Positions 1 through 7,528 of a stretch of DNA of 24,850 bases are shown one piece after another. Position 1 is the first letter of the stretch; every line of letters starts with the position of its first letter. The position numbers were made by a program, and so were the translations under genes. The stretch comes from JBMNKL01 sp050261495. Lineage in GTDB: Bacteria > Bacillota > Clostridia > Acetivibrionales > DTU013. The DNA is taken from positions 1-24,850 of the forward strand of contig JBLNDI010000067.1 in the NCBI GenBank assembly GCA_050261495.1. The letters are read 5' to 3'. The notes beneath the pieces were generated by a model. The model saw only the letters and a program-made list of their open reading frames with translations, searched no databases and was not told where the DNA came from.

Positions 1-447
1 ATAATTTCAGGAAGTACATACTTAACAACTGGGAAGGGATAGAGATAAAGAGGTACGAAAACTGTGGAGGGAGCTGCGCGGAAGGCCAGGTAAGCCATGT
101 GCTGTCGTCAAGATTAAGCAGCCGTCCTATGGGTTGGAGCAAAGAAGGATTATCCTTCATGTCAAGGCTTAGGGTATATTGGGTAAATGGAGGCCGGGTA
201 AGGCCACAACATCTACGGAAGGATGAGGAACTTGAGCAGTATTTAAAGAAGGCAATAAAACGCGTGAAGAAGGTATTTATAGGAATCAATCCTGACGATA
301 TAGGGAATATATTTGCATTGAAAATGGGGAAAGTAACACCGGTATTCAGGGTTCTTCGTGGAATCCAAAATGCTGGATTAGTTTAATTTTAGGGTTAACC
401 GAGGAAGATTTGGTTTGAAAAATCCTACAACAAGTTGACACTATCAC
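1..447 (+). mobile_element. Right-hand part of an ISLre2-like insertion sequence (end not defined)
   Basis: The transposase tail implies an insertion sequence that enters from the left. Its right terminus should lie between the stop codon at 386 and the aro promoter at 463. The stretch around 428-447, with AACAAGTTGACACTATC, is a plausible terminal repeat by position. The matching left end is outside the window, so neither the inverted repeat nor a target-site duplication can be checked. The end coordinate is a guess. Confidence 0.4.
3..386 (+). CDS. ISLre2-family (UPF0236) transposase, C-terminal part; 5' end outside the window
   Basis: The frame is open from base 3 to the stop at 384-386, about 127 residues, and starts before the window, so this is the tail of a longer gene. 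The residues NWEGIEIKRYENCGGSCAEG (about 10-29) followed by a Ser/Arg-rich stretch with SSRLSSRPMGWS are typical of the C-terminal region of ISLre2-family transposases, DDE-type enzymes that move their own insertion sequence. The last 60 residues are basic and rich in Lys and Val. Internal ATG codons such as the one at 99 are not the real start. The gene ends about 75 bases before the aro promoter. Family assignment is by remembered motif; whether the full element is intact cannot be judged here. Confidence 0.8.
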   Translation, partial: NFRKYILNNWEGIEIKRYENCGGSCAEGQVSHVLSSRLSSRPMGWSKEGLSFMSRLRVYWVNGGRVRPQHLRKDEELEQYLKKAIKRVKKVFIGINPDDIGNIFALKMGKVTPVFRVLRGIQNAGLV

Positions 448-462
448 GCGGCGCCGTTTTCC

Positions 463-491
463 TTGACAATTTACATCTATCATTGTAAATT
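463..491 (+). promoter_or_regulatory. Probable promoter of the aroF-tyrA-aroA operon
   Basis: TTGACA at 463-468 is followed after 17 bases by TAAATT at 486-491. The -35 box is a perfect sigma-A match and the -10 box matches at four of six positions. It is the best promoter-like pair upstream of aroF and implies a leader of about 265 bases. Confidence 0.5.
468..491. promoter_or_regulatory. 24-bp interrupted palindrome over the aro promoter (candidate operator)
   Basis: AATTTACA (468-475) and TGTAAATT (484-491) are perfect 8-base inverted arms separated by eight bases. The palindrome fills the spacer and the -10 box of the predicted aro promoter, where a dimeric repressor would block RNA polymerase. 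The regulator is not known and no regulator gene is adjacent. Confidence 0.45.
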
Positions 492-762
492 TATATCAAA
501 CCCGGCCTCTGCATGAAACGACGATGTGTGCGGCCATGCCACGGCCCGCGTATCGCGGTTCGTGAACAAACAGGGGCTTTTTGAAGTATGGCAGGAAGCT
601 GTTTCAATGCGTCCGGGTGAATCCCGGCATAACGAAATATTGCGTTGCGGCACACCATAAAATGTAATATGCCGGTTCAGGTTACACCGGCGTATTAAAA
701 CGGCGTCGCAGGATGACAATACAACCAGGCAGCACAAAAAAACGGTAGAAAGGAAGATCTGA
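492..762 (+). other. Long untranslated leader of aroF, with a 12-bp hairpin
   Basis: No convincing plus-strand gene is present between the promoter and aroF. The clearest structure is an inverted repeat, 665-676 against 686-697 (core GCCGGT/ACCGGC, 12 pairs including one G-U, nine-base loop). A smaller CCGGG/CCCGG hairpin lies near 618-634. Neither is followed by a T-run, so they are not ordinary terminators for the aro operon. I see no T-box sequence and recognise no riboswitch. It may be a structured leader or decayed sequence left by the neighbouring insertion element. Confidence 0.4.
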
Positions 763-1791
763 ATGGTAATTGTAATGAAACCCGGATCCAAAGATTCGGA
801 TATCCGGGAAGTAGTAAAAGTATTGGAAAAGGTCGGTCTTGGCGTCCATATATCAAAAGGCGTCGACAGGACCATAATCGGCGTTATTGGTGACAAAAGG
901 CTGTTGAACGGCATCCCGCTTGAATTAATACCGGGCGTAGACAAGCTGGTCCCGATCATGGAGAGTTATAAGCTGGCCGGAAGAACATTCAAGCCGGAGC
1001 CCACCATAATTGACGTCAACGGTGTAAAAATAGGCGGGAAAGAAATAATTATAATGGCAGGTCCCTGCGCGGTGGAAACGCGGGAGCAAATCATAGAGGC
1101 CGCCAAAACCGTAAAGAAATCGGGAGCGAAATTCCTGAGGGGCGGAACATTCAAACCAAGGACATCCCCTTACTCATTCCAGGGTCTTGAAGAAGAAGGA
1201 TTGAAGATGCTCAAGGAGGCGAGCGAAGCCTCCGGGCTTCTGACCATCACGGAGGTTATAAGCGAGCGTTCTGTTGGAATTGCAGCGAAATACGTCAACA
1301 TGTTCCAGATTGGGGCCAGGAACTGCCAGAATTTTCATCTTCTCAGAGAAGTGGGGCGCACCGGCAAGCCTGTTCTCCTTAAGAGGGGAGCCTCAACTAC
1401 GATAGACGAGTGGCTTAATGCAGCCGAATATATAATAAGCGAGGGCAATTTCAACGTTGTGCTTTGTGAACGCGGCATAAGAACGTTTGAAACGGCTACA
1501 AGGTACACGCTGGATATAAGCGCCGTCCCCGTGGTAAAAGCAAGCAGCCATTTGCCGGTATTCGTCGATCCCAGCCATGCCGCCGGCAAATCCCAGTACG
1601 TCCTGCCGCTTTCAATGGCGGCTGTTGCGGCAGGCGCAGACGGCCTCATCGTAGAAGTCCACCCCAATCCGCGGTGTGCGCTGTCCGACGCTGCACAGCA
1701 GCTATCGCCCGAGGCGTTTGACAATATGTGTAAAGATATATCGAGAATTGCCGAAATAGTTGGCAGAGAGTTTAAATATGAACAAGTATAA
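763..1791 (+). CDS. aroF: 3-deoxy-7-phosphoheptulonate (DAHP) synthase with N-terminal regulatory domain
   Basis: This enzyme condenses phosphoenolpyruvate and erythrose 4-phosphate, the first step of the shikimate pathway. The protein has 342 residues. Residues 1 to about 78 (MVIVMKPGSKDSDI onward) form the ferredoxin-like domain of the class I-beta type, which in the Thermotoga maritima enzyme mediates feedback by tyrosine or phenylalanine. The rest is the TIM barrel with AGPCAVET (metal-binding Cys, about 101), KPRTSPYSFQG, QIGARNCQNF, the Lys-Arg-Gly motif and DPSHAAGKS; the metal ligands Cys, His, Glu and Asp all appear present. AGGA at 751-754 sits eight bases before the ATG. The 3' end overlaps tyrA by 14 bases, so the two are translationally coupled. 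Expected to be cytosolic and feedback-inhibited. Confidence 0.95.
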   Translation: MVIVMKPGSKDSDIREVVKVLEKVGLGVHISKGVDRTIIGVIGDKRLLNGIPLELIPGVDKLVPIMESYKLAGRTFKPEPTIIDVNGVKIGGKEIIIMAGPCAVETREQIIEAAKTVKKSGAKFLRGGTFKPRTSPYSFQGLEEEGLKMLKEASEASGLLTITEVISERSVGIAAKYVNMFQIGARNCQNFHLLREVGRTGKPVLLKRGASTTIDEWLNAAEYIISEGNFNVVLCERGIRTFETATRYTLDISAVPVVKASSHLPVFVDPSHAAGKSQYVLPLSMAAVAAGADGLIVEVHPNPRCALSDAAQQLSPEAFDNMCKDISRIAEIVGREFKYEQV

Positions 1792-2878
1792 AATCACAAT
1801 AATAGGATTAGGCTTGATTGGCGGGTCGCTCGCCAAGGCATTGCACGAAAAACTGGGGTTGGACGACATTATTGCAGTCGATACGGACAAGCGGGCAATT
1901 GACGCAGCCGTAAAAGACGGAGTGGCGGCGAAAGGGAAAGAAATCCCCGACAGCGATGTATATGCGTCCGACATAATTTTCATATGTACACCGGTGAAAC
2001 AGATACCCGGTTATATAACCATGCTTGCCCCGTACGTAAAGTATGGCTGCATTATAACCGACGTCGGCAGCACAAAAGATGAAATCATCCAATTTGTAAA
2101 TGAAATGGCGGATCCCCCTTGCTTCATAGGCGGACACCCGATGGCCGGAACCGAAAAATCGGGCTATTCGGGCAGCTATGCGCACATGTTTGAAAACGCA
2201 TATTACGTGTTGTCGCCCAGCAAAACGACAACTCCCGGATCACTGGAGGCAATATCGGATATAGTAAGACAGATAGGCGCCATTCCCGTAATAATGGACT
2301 CAAAGGAGCATGATACCGCGGTCGGCGGTGTGAGCCACCTTCCGCATATTGTAGCGGCTGCCCTGGTAAACCTTGTAAGGGAACTGGATAAAGACAACGG
2401 CAATATGAAGATGCTGGCTGCAGGAGGGTTCAGGGATATCACGAGGATAGCTTCATCCAGTCCGTGCTTGTGGGAAAATATAGTATCCAGCAATAAAAGC
2501 TGCATACTGAAGCTTATCGCGATGATTGAAGACATGCTTGGGAATTTTGCCGCGAACCTCAGCAATGGCCGCTCGGATGAGATACGCAGTTTTTTTGCCG
2601 AGGCGGGAAAGTTCAGGGATTCCATCTCCGACCAGGCGCCCGGCCTGGTACAGCCGGTCTACAGGTTGTTTGCAGATGTCCAGGATAAACCGGGGGTTAT
2701 CGGAGAAATAGCGACGATACTTGGAAAGCATAATGTGAATATTAAAAACATAAATGTCACAAATAGCAGGGAATTTGAGCAGGGCTGCCTGGTAATCACA
2801 TTTCAGGACAAAAACAGCACAAATATTGCCTTTGACTTATTGAAAAATAGGGGTTATAAAGTATATAAAGAAAAATAA
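1778..2878 (+). CDS. tyrA: Prephenate dehydrogenase with C-terminal ACT domain
   Basis: This enzyme oxidatively decarboxylates prephenate to 4-hydroxyphenylpyruvate, the committed step to tyrosine. With the ATG at 1778 the protein has 366 residues. It opens with the Rossmann NAD(P)-binding motif IGLGLIGGSLAKAL. It carries the prephenate-site segment GGHPMAGTEKSGY and the helical-domain motif GGVSHLPHIVAAALVN, as expected for the family. From about residue 290 an ACT domain (YRLFADVQDKPGVIGEIATI) suggests allosteric feedback by an aromatic amino acid. An upstream TTG at 1760 is in frame, but the ATG at 1778 gives the normal N-terminus and has AGAGAG seven bases upstream. It overlaps the end of aroF and is followed by an 81-base gap to aroA. 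Confidence 0.94.
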   Translation: MNKYKITIIGLGLIGGSLAKALHEKLGLDDIIAVDTDKRAIDAAVKDGVAAKGKEIPDSDVYASDIIFICTPVKQIPGYITMLAPYVKYGCIITDVGSTKDEIIQFVNEMADPPCFIGGHPMAGTEKSGYSGSYAHMFENAYYVLSPSKTTTPGSLEAISDIVRQIGAIPVIMDSKEHDTAVGGVSHLPHIVAAALVNLVRELDKDNGNMKMLAAGGFRDITRIASSSPCLWENIVSSNKSCILKLIAMIEDMLGNFAANLSNGRSDEIRSFFAEAGKFRDSISDQAPGLVQPVYRLFADVQDKPGVIGEIATILGKHNVNIKNINVTNSREFEQGCLVITFQDKNSTNIAFDLLKNRGYKVYKEK

Positions 2879-2959
2879 AGCAGTCTGCAAATACTATAAA
2901 GAACCGTAAGCCGGCGGACATCGGTATCAATTAAATAAGGAGTACCAGGGGGGTAGAAC

Positions 2960-4234
2960 GTGTTAATCGAAAGCAGAAGCAAGCTGAAGGGTGAAGTAAC
3001 CGTTCCCGGTGATAAATCCATATCTTTCAGGGCAATAGTATTCGGCGCCCTTGCCAGGGGTACGACAGAGATCGACAATTTCCTGCTGAGCGAGGATTGC
3101 ATCAGCGCCATCGACTGTTTCCGCAAAATGCAGGTAAGCATAGAAATTTTGCAAAATAACAAGGTTAAAGTACAGGGCAAGGGGATTTACGGGCTCAAAG
3201 CTCCCGCTTCGGCGCTTAACGCCGGCCGTTCCGGCACTGCTTTAAGGCTCCTGCTCGGGGTTCTTTGCGGACAACCGTTCAGTTCCAGCCTTGTAAGAAA
3301 TGAATCCGCGATGAAAAAACCTGCCGGCAAGGTAGTAGAATATTTGAAACAAATGGGAGCGGCTATTTCCGGAAAAGATGAGAACGGATTATGTCCGCTG
3401 TCCATATCCCCCGCTTTTCTTAAAGGTACAAGTTTTGACCTGTCCATTCATGAAACCCACATTAAATCTCCGTTAATCCTGGCAGGCCTGTATGCGGAAG
3501 GCGATACCGTAATAAGGGAAGCAGTCAGGTCAAGGGACCATACCGAGCTCATGCTCAATTACTTCGGCGCCGGCATAAAAATTGACGGATTGGAAGTTAC
3601 GAGCCACCCGGTTGAAAACCTTTATGCGCAGCACGTATCAATACCCGGAGATATATCCATGGCTTCGTATTTCATTACCGCGGCTCTCCTCGTGCCCAAT
3701 TCGGACATAATCGTGAGAAACGTGGGCGTAAATCCAACCAGGGCGGGAATTATCGACATTTATAAATCCATGGGTGCAAAAATAGAATACCTTAACGAGA
3801 GATTCGCCGGCAATGAAAAAGTAGCCGATATACACGTTGTAACATCCCCGCTGACCGGCGTTAAGATAGACAGCCAGCTTATCCCGAATATTATCGACGA
3901 ACTGCCGGTCATAATAGCCGCTGCCGCTTACGCGGAAGGCACTACCGAAATCACGGGGCTTTCAGGTTTTAAAATAAAAGAATCCGGCAAGATCAAGGCG
4001 CTAGTTCTTGAGCTAACCAAAATGGGCGCAAAAATCACGGAGACGGAAGACGGGCTTGTGATCGAAGGCAAGGAAAGTCTCAAGGGAACCGTGGTGGAAA
4101 GCAACAACAACCACTCGCTGGCAATGGCCCTGACCGTAGCCAGCCTTGCCGCGAAGGGCGAAACGCTGATCAGGAAAACCCAAGCTGTCGATATCGTATA
4201 CCCGGAATTTTTCTCAACACTTAACAAGCTTTGA
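2960..4234 (+). CDS. aroA: EPSP synthase family protein (AroA-like) with a degenerate active site
   Basis: The 424-residue protein aligns along its whole length with 3-phosphoshikimate 1-carboxyvinyltransferase, the sixth shikimate step: PGDKSIS near residue 17, SRDHTE, VGVNPTR, IDELP, IKES and YPEFF. The start is GTG, with AGGGGGG about seven bases upstream. Several residues that bind PEP or shikimate 3-phosphate are changed: AGNSGT reads AGRSGT (E. coli Asn94 to Arg); the RPM motif (Arg124) reads KKPA; SAQ (Ser170/Gln171) reads ETH; GDISSA reads GDISMA (Ser197); KESDR reads KESGK (Arg344 to Lys); DHRIAM reads NHSLAM (Arg386 to Ser). The Lys22, Arg27, Asp313 and Glu341 equivalents remain. 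It is either a strongly modified EPSP synthase or a paralogue with another role. The fold assignment is secure; the activity is not. Confidence 0.8.
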   Translation: MLIESRSKLKGEVTVPGDKSISFRAIVFGALARGTTEIDNFLLSEDCISAIDCFRKMQVSIEILQNNKVKVQGKGIYGLKAPASALNAGRSGTALRLLLGVLCGQPFSSSLVRNESAMKKPAGKVVEYLKQMGAAISGKDENGLCPLSISPAFLKGTSFDLSIHETHIKSPLILAGLYAEGDTVIREAVRSRDHTELMLNYFGAGIKIDGLEVTSHPVENLYAQHVSIPGDISMASYFITAALLVPNSDIIVRNVGVNPTRAGIIDIYKSMGAKIEYLNERFAGNEKVADIHVVTSPLTGVKIDSQLIPNIIDELPVIIAAAAYAEGTTEITGLSGFKIKESGKIKALVLELTKMGAKITETEDGLVIEGKESLKGTVVESNNNHSLAMALTVASLAAKGETLIRKTQAVDIVYPEFFSTLNKL

Positions 4235-4236
4235 TT

Positions 4237-4875
4237 TTATCTCCCGAACCTGTCCTTGATTTTGTAGCCCAGCACCATCAGGCTGTCGCTCAGGTGCACG
4301 TTTTCTATAACCGTATCATAAGGCAGATTCAGGTCCATCGGCGAGAAATTCCACAAGCCTTTAATGCCGAGGCGGGCGGCTCTTTCCGCCACCTCCCGGG
4401 CTTGATCGTAAGGAACTGAAATTATGGCTATATCAACCTTGTTATTTTTTACGTATTCCTCAAGTTTATCCATATGCATGATTTCAAGGTTATTTACCTT
4501 TTTGCCTATCAGTTCCGGTTTCACATCGAAAATACCTGTAATATGAAACCCTCTTTTTTCAAAATTTCTATAACAGGCGAGAGCCTGTCCGACGTGTCCT
4601 GCTCCTAATATAATTACCTGGAATTTAACATTGATACCGAGAATATTCGCTATTTCATTAAAGAGGACTTCAACGTTGTAACCATAGCCTTGCTGCCCAA
4701 ACCCTCCGAAACAGTTAAGATCCTGTCGTATCTGGGACGCAGTAATGCCCATCCTGTCGCTTAGCTCCTTTGACGATATCCTTTTTATGTCCATCGCCAG
4801 CAAATCGGATAAATACCTGTAATACCTGGGAAGCCGTCTTATTACCGCAACAGAGACTTTCTTCTTCAGAGCCAT
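4237..4875 (-). CDS. rex: Redox-sensing transcriptional repressor Rex
   Basis: Rex senses the NADH/NAD+ ratio and represses fermentation and NADH-reoxidation genes when NADH is low; it is a cytosolic DNA-binding homodimer. The 212-residue protein has the N-terminal winged helix (RLPRYYRYLSDLL, then RISSKELSDRMGITASQIRQ, residues 14 to about 53), the linker GGFGQQGYGYNVEVLFNEI and a Rossmann domain with ILGAGHVGQALA at about 89-100. It ends with the swapped C-terminal helix. GGAGG lies six bases before the ATG. It converges with aroA with only two bases between the stop codons, leaving no room for a shared terminator. A candidate Rex site over its own promoter suggests autoregulation. Confidence 0.96.
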   Translation of the reverse strand: MALKKKVSVAVIRRLPRYYRYLSDLLAMDIKRISSKELSDRMGITASQIRQDLNCFGGFGQQGYGYNVEVLFNEIANILGINVKFQVIILGAGHVGQALACYRNFEKRGFHITGIFDVKPELIGKKVNNLEIMHMDKLEEYVKNNKVDIAIISVPYDQAREVAERAARLGIKGLWNFSPMDLNLPYDTVIENVHLSDSLMVLGYKIKDRFGR

Positions 4876-4910
4876 GGGATGCCTCCTTTTTTTTTCAACT
4901 ATTGCATATA

Positions 4911-4939
4911 ATTATATAACTTTGATATTTTTTTGTCAA
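4911..4939 (-). promoter_or_regulatory. Consensus sigma-A promoter of rex
   Basis: On the minus strand TTGACA (4934-4939) and TATAAT (4911-4916) are separated by exactly 17 bases, a perfect sigma-A promoter about 35 bases before the rex start codon. Confidence 0.85.
4922..4939. promoter_or_regulatory. Candidate Rex operator overlapping the rex -35 box
   Basis: The 18-base inverted repeat TTGACAAAAAAATATCAA (minus strand) has arms TTGACA and TATCAA with an A-rich centre. This is the length and end pattern of Rex sites (consensus TTGTTAANNNNTTAACAA), though the inner arm bases differ. It covers the -35 box of rex, which fits autorepression. The assignment is inferred from position and pattern. 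Confidence 0.45.
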
Positions 4940-4970
4940 TATTCCCCCATGGACGCCGTGGTCTACGGTG

Positions 4971-5011
4971 CTATAAAAATTCCGGGCTTAAAACCCTGTT
5001 ACGGCCCGGAA
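4971..5011 (-). terminator. Intrinsic terminator after cwlD
   Basis: Arms TTCCGGGC and GCCCGGAA (4980-4987 and 5004-5011) form an 8-bp GC-rich stem. On the minus strand it is followed by TTTTTATAG. It lies about 50 bases after the cwlD stop and closes the three-gene operon. Confidence 0.75.
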
Positions 5012-5062
5012 ATAAAGGCATTTTTCATTTAACGCAATGGATATCCACCCGGATAAAAACGT

Positions 5063-5794
5063 TTACTTGAAATAATTGTCAATGCCAATTTTTATGGCTT
5101 TTGCCAATAAAGACTGGTATTCATCCGTGCCCAGCTTGCGTTCTTCCTCTGGGTTGGACAGGAACCCGCATTCCACGATAGTCGTTGGCGTCTTCAGGTT
5201 TGTAAGTATTACTATAGGCCCTTTTTCCTGCGGCCTTCGCTTATTGTTCTTATCCACGTTATCCCTGAGCGAGTCCTGGATGCACATGGCAAGTTTCAGG
5301 CTTTCCGGCGAGTTGGCGGGATAAAATGTCTGTGCGCCGTAATATTGAGTTTCGCTGAAGCTGTTCATATGTATGCTTACTACAATATCCGCGCCGCTGT
5401 TGTCCATGATTTCTTTCCTCCGTGTAAGGTCCTGCAGCCTCTTGTTGTATATATTGGTCGTCCCTTCACTGTATGTCAGCTTATCTTCCTCGCGGGTCAT
5501 AATTACACAATAATTATCCTGCTCCAGGAGCTCCTTTAGTTTAAACGCGATTTTCAGGTTCAGGTCCTTTTCCTTCAAATCGCTGTAATTGCTGACTTTG
5601 CCCGGATCTTCCCCGCCGTGCCCCGCGTCTACAATAATGGTTTTTGTCTCCTGTTTATCCCCGGTTACTACGGATACCTGTGTATTTGCGTTCATGTTCA
5701 GGCTGTATATGGCAAGAAGCAATGCAAAGATAAGGCTTATCAGGATCACATTGGACTTTTTCATGATAACTATCATATTTCCCCGTCTCCCCAT
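5063..5794 (-). CDS. cwlD: Germination-type N-acetylmuramoyl-L-alanine amidase CwlD
   Basis: This is an Amidase_3-family zinc enzyme that removes the peptide from muramic acid. In spore formers CwlD prepares muramic delta-lactam in cortex peptidoglycan. The 243-residue protein has a short basic start and one hydrophobic segment at about 14-33 (VILISLIFALLLAIYSL), a signal peptide or anchor. The catalytic domain has the zinc ligands in VDAGHGGEDPG, the EKDLNLKIA glutamate and SIHMNSF, and the catalytic glutamate in VECGFLSN. The ATG at 5794 has AGGGA six bases upstream; an in-frame ATG at 5776 is a possible alternative. It is last in its operon and followed by a terminator. The family is certain; the CwlD subtype rests on size, single anchor and lack of repeat domains. 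Confidence 0.88.
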   Translation of the reverse strand: MGRRGNMIVIMKKSNVILISLIFALLLAIYSLNMNANTQVSVVTGDKQETKTIIVDAGHGGEDPGKVSNYSDLKEKDLNLKIAFKLKELLEQDNYCVIMTREEDKLTYSEGTTNIYNKRLQDLTRRKEIMDNSGADIVVSIHMNSFSETQYYGAQTFYPANSPESLKLAMCIQDSLRDNVDKNNKRRPQEKGPIVILTNLKTPTTIVECGFLSNPEEERKLGTDEYQSLLAKAIKIGIDNYFK

Positions 5795-5854
5795 ACAAGT
5801 TCCCTATACAAATTCACTATAAGGATATTCCGAGACAGGTTGGACATATTACAA

Positions 5855-6466
5855 TCAGTGACTGCTCTTCTTTTTCTTTTTCGCGCCTGATTTTTTTCCC
5901 TGGTTCAGGGTGGGATTCCATGGACTCTTCTTGAATTCAGGTTCTTTGGTGATTTCTTTCTTTTTAAATATGCTGCTCTTCAAATTAAACCCGAAGTACC
6001 CGGTAAGATAACCAAGCGTGGAAATGACGGGCAGCAGCATTATGGACGCGACATACCCAAGCAATGACTCGTTGAACAACTTAAAGAAAAAGTAAAGCGG
6101 TCCCAGGAACGCATTTACCGCTATATGCCTGATATTGTTCATCGTCTGATCCGCTACGGGTATTGCCAATGCGACTGCAAATACAAGCAACAGCGGAACA
6201 ATGCCTATCAGTCCGTACACGGCTCCCTTCAACGGGTAAGGATTCATATTATTCTGCGGTTTCTTTTCCTTTATTCCTTGGTCCTTCATTTCCACGTATA
6301 TAATGAAGGAAGCTAAAAGAAACATTAAGAAGCTGTATAACGGAAGCCAGACGTAAAGCTTTTCCCCTGTCAAACCCATAAAGGGATAGAGGAAAATTAC
6401 AAATACAATCAGCGATATAATATAACTATATAGAATCTTGACTCCGCACTTTATATACTGTTTCAT
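5855..6466 (-). CDS. Multi-pass membrane protein of unknown function
   Basis: I do not recognise this 203-residue protein. It has hydrophobic segments at about 9-31, 38-60, 84-106 and 139-161, and a weaker one at 117-131, so four or five membrane spans are likely. A charged loop (MKDQGIKEKKPQNN) lies between the second and third. The tail after residue 165 is strongly basic and ends in GAKKKKKSSH, likely cytoplasmic. GGGAGAG stands about seven bases before the ATG. It starts 15 bases after the receiver-GGDEF gene and ends 60 bases before cwlD, so it is probably co-transcribed with both. The neighbourhood hints at an envelope or sporulation role, with no domain evidence. Confidence 0.75.
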   Translation of the reverse strand: MKQYIKCGVKILYSYIISLIVFVIFLYPFMGLTGEKLYVWLPLYSFLMFLLASFIIYVEMKDQGIKEKKPQNNMNPYPLKGAVYGLIGIVPLLLVFAVALAIPVADQTMNNIRHIAVNAFLGPLYFFFKLFNESLLGYVASIMLLPVISTLGYLTGYFGFNLKSSIFKKKEITKEPEFKKSPWNPTLNQGKKSGAKKKKKSSH

Positions 6467-6481
6467 AAACGACTCTCCCGC

Positions 6482-7417
6482 TTATTTACTCCTCCGCATA
6501 TCCTTCAGGTAAACGCTTCCGGCGACTGATTTTGCCTTCTCTTTTAATTCGGCGGCTATCTCGCCGACTTCAATGTGATTGTTCAGCATCCTGAATTGGT
6601 TTGATACGACCGCAATTGAAATTGTCATTATCGGGTACTTGATGATATCTCCCCTCCTGTTGGCCGTGCTTATGAACCCTGCCTTCCTGTCCTCTTCCGA
6701 ATAAAGCTCCGGCACCCTCTCGTCAAATTCCTTTATGATATTTTCACAAAGGACGTCCGCATATTCGGGGGAAGTTATAACTACAAAATCATCGCCGCCA
6801 ATGTGCCCGATAAAATCGTCCGGGGAACCGAAAGTCCGGCAATTGTCCGTTAGTATGTCCGCTATCATCTTTATGGCGGTGTCGCCGCGCGCAAAACCAT
6901 AAACGTCGTTATATGCCTTGAAGTTGTCGACATCGAGATACAATACCGAAAACAACATACCCTTTGCTATCCTGCGGTTTATTTCCGACTGTATCTCCGT
7001 ATTGCCGGGCAGGCCGGTCAGGGGATTGGCCCACCTGTTCCTGTCTATGCGCAGCAATGTGTTTTTGACCCGGCTAACAAGTTCACGGGGATTGAACGGC
7101 TTGGTGATATAATCGTCGGCGCCAAGTTCAAGACCGGCCAGCTTGTCCTCCTCGTTGCCCTGTCCCGTCAGAATTATAATCGGCATAAGGTTGTTGCTCT
7201 CATCCTGCCTGAGCAGCTTGCATACCTCAAAACCGTCTATTCCGGGCATAACAACATCGAGAAGCACCAAGTCGGGTTTTTCAGCTGTTACCATTTTGAT
7301 ACCGTCAATACCGTTGTTTGCCGACACGACCTCATAGCCTTCGTCTTCCAGTATATCTGTTATCAGCCTGACCGTAAGCTCGGTATCGTCAATAATAAGT
7401 ATCTTTTTTTTAAACAT
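6482..7417 (-). CDS. Response regulator with receiver and degenerate GGDEF domain
   Basis: The protein has 311 residues from the ATG at 7417, chosen because GGAG lies six bases upstream and the upstream ATG at 7432 has no ribosome site. Residues 1 to about 118 are a CheY-like receiver with the acidic pair in KILIIDD, the phospho-acceptor Asp in LLDVVMPG and the Lys in ITKPFNPREL, so it should be phosphorylated by a sensor kinase. The second half is a GGDEF domain like those that make cyclic di-GMP: the NPLTGLPGN start, YLDVDNFKAYND substrate motif and HIGGDDF active loop. The loop reads GGDDF, not GG(D/E)EF, and no RxxD inhibitory site precedes it, so cyclase activity is doubtful. No kinase gene is adjacent. 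Confidence 0.88.
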   Translation of the reverse strand: MFKKKILIIDDTELTVRLITDILEDEGYEVVSANNGIDGIKMVTAEKPDLVLLDVVMPGIDGFEVCKLLRQDESNNLMPIIILTGQGNEEDKLAGLELGADDYITKPFNPRELVSRVKNTLLRIDRNRWANPLTGLPGNTEIQSEINRRIAKGMLFSVLYLDVDNFKAYNDVYGFARGDTAIKMIADILTDNCRTFGSPDDFIGHIGGDDFVVITSPEYADVLCENIIKEFDERVPELYSEEDRKAGFISTANRRGDIIKYPIMTISIAVVSNQFRMLNNHIEVGEIAAELKEKAKSVAGSVYLKDMRRSK

Positions 7418-7528
7418 AGCGCTCTCCGGCATATAAACTTATTAAAGAAAAATATGCACACATTTACATTATATTATATTATAGGTGATTTGAACAGGCA
7501 TAAGAAGTCAATTCCTGTAAACAACCGG

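Noticed and set aside
492..762. T-box or other amino acid riboswitch ahead of aroF
   Set aside because: No TGGNACCGCG-type antiterminator sequence, and no terminator with a T-run was found in this leader.
480..959. 159-residue minus-strand frame over the aro leader and start of aroF
   Set aside because: Composition is unlike a protein family, it runs antisense into a certain gene and has no ribosome site.
7418..7528. Promoter for the receiver-GGDEF operon in the repeated TATAAT stretch near 7470-7490
   Set aside because: Several TATAAT-like boxes exist, but no -35 box is at acceptable spacing, so no single promoter could be chosen.
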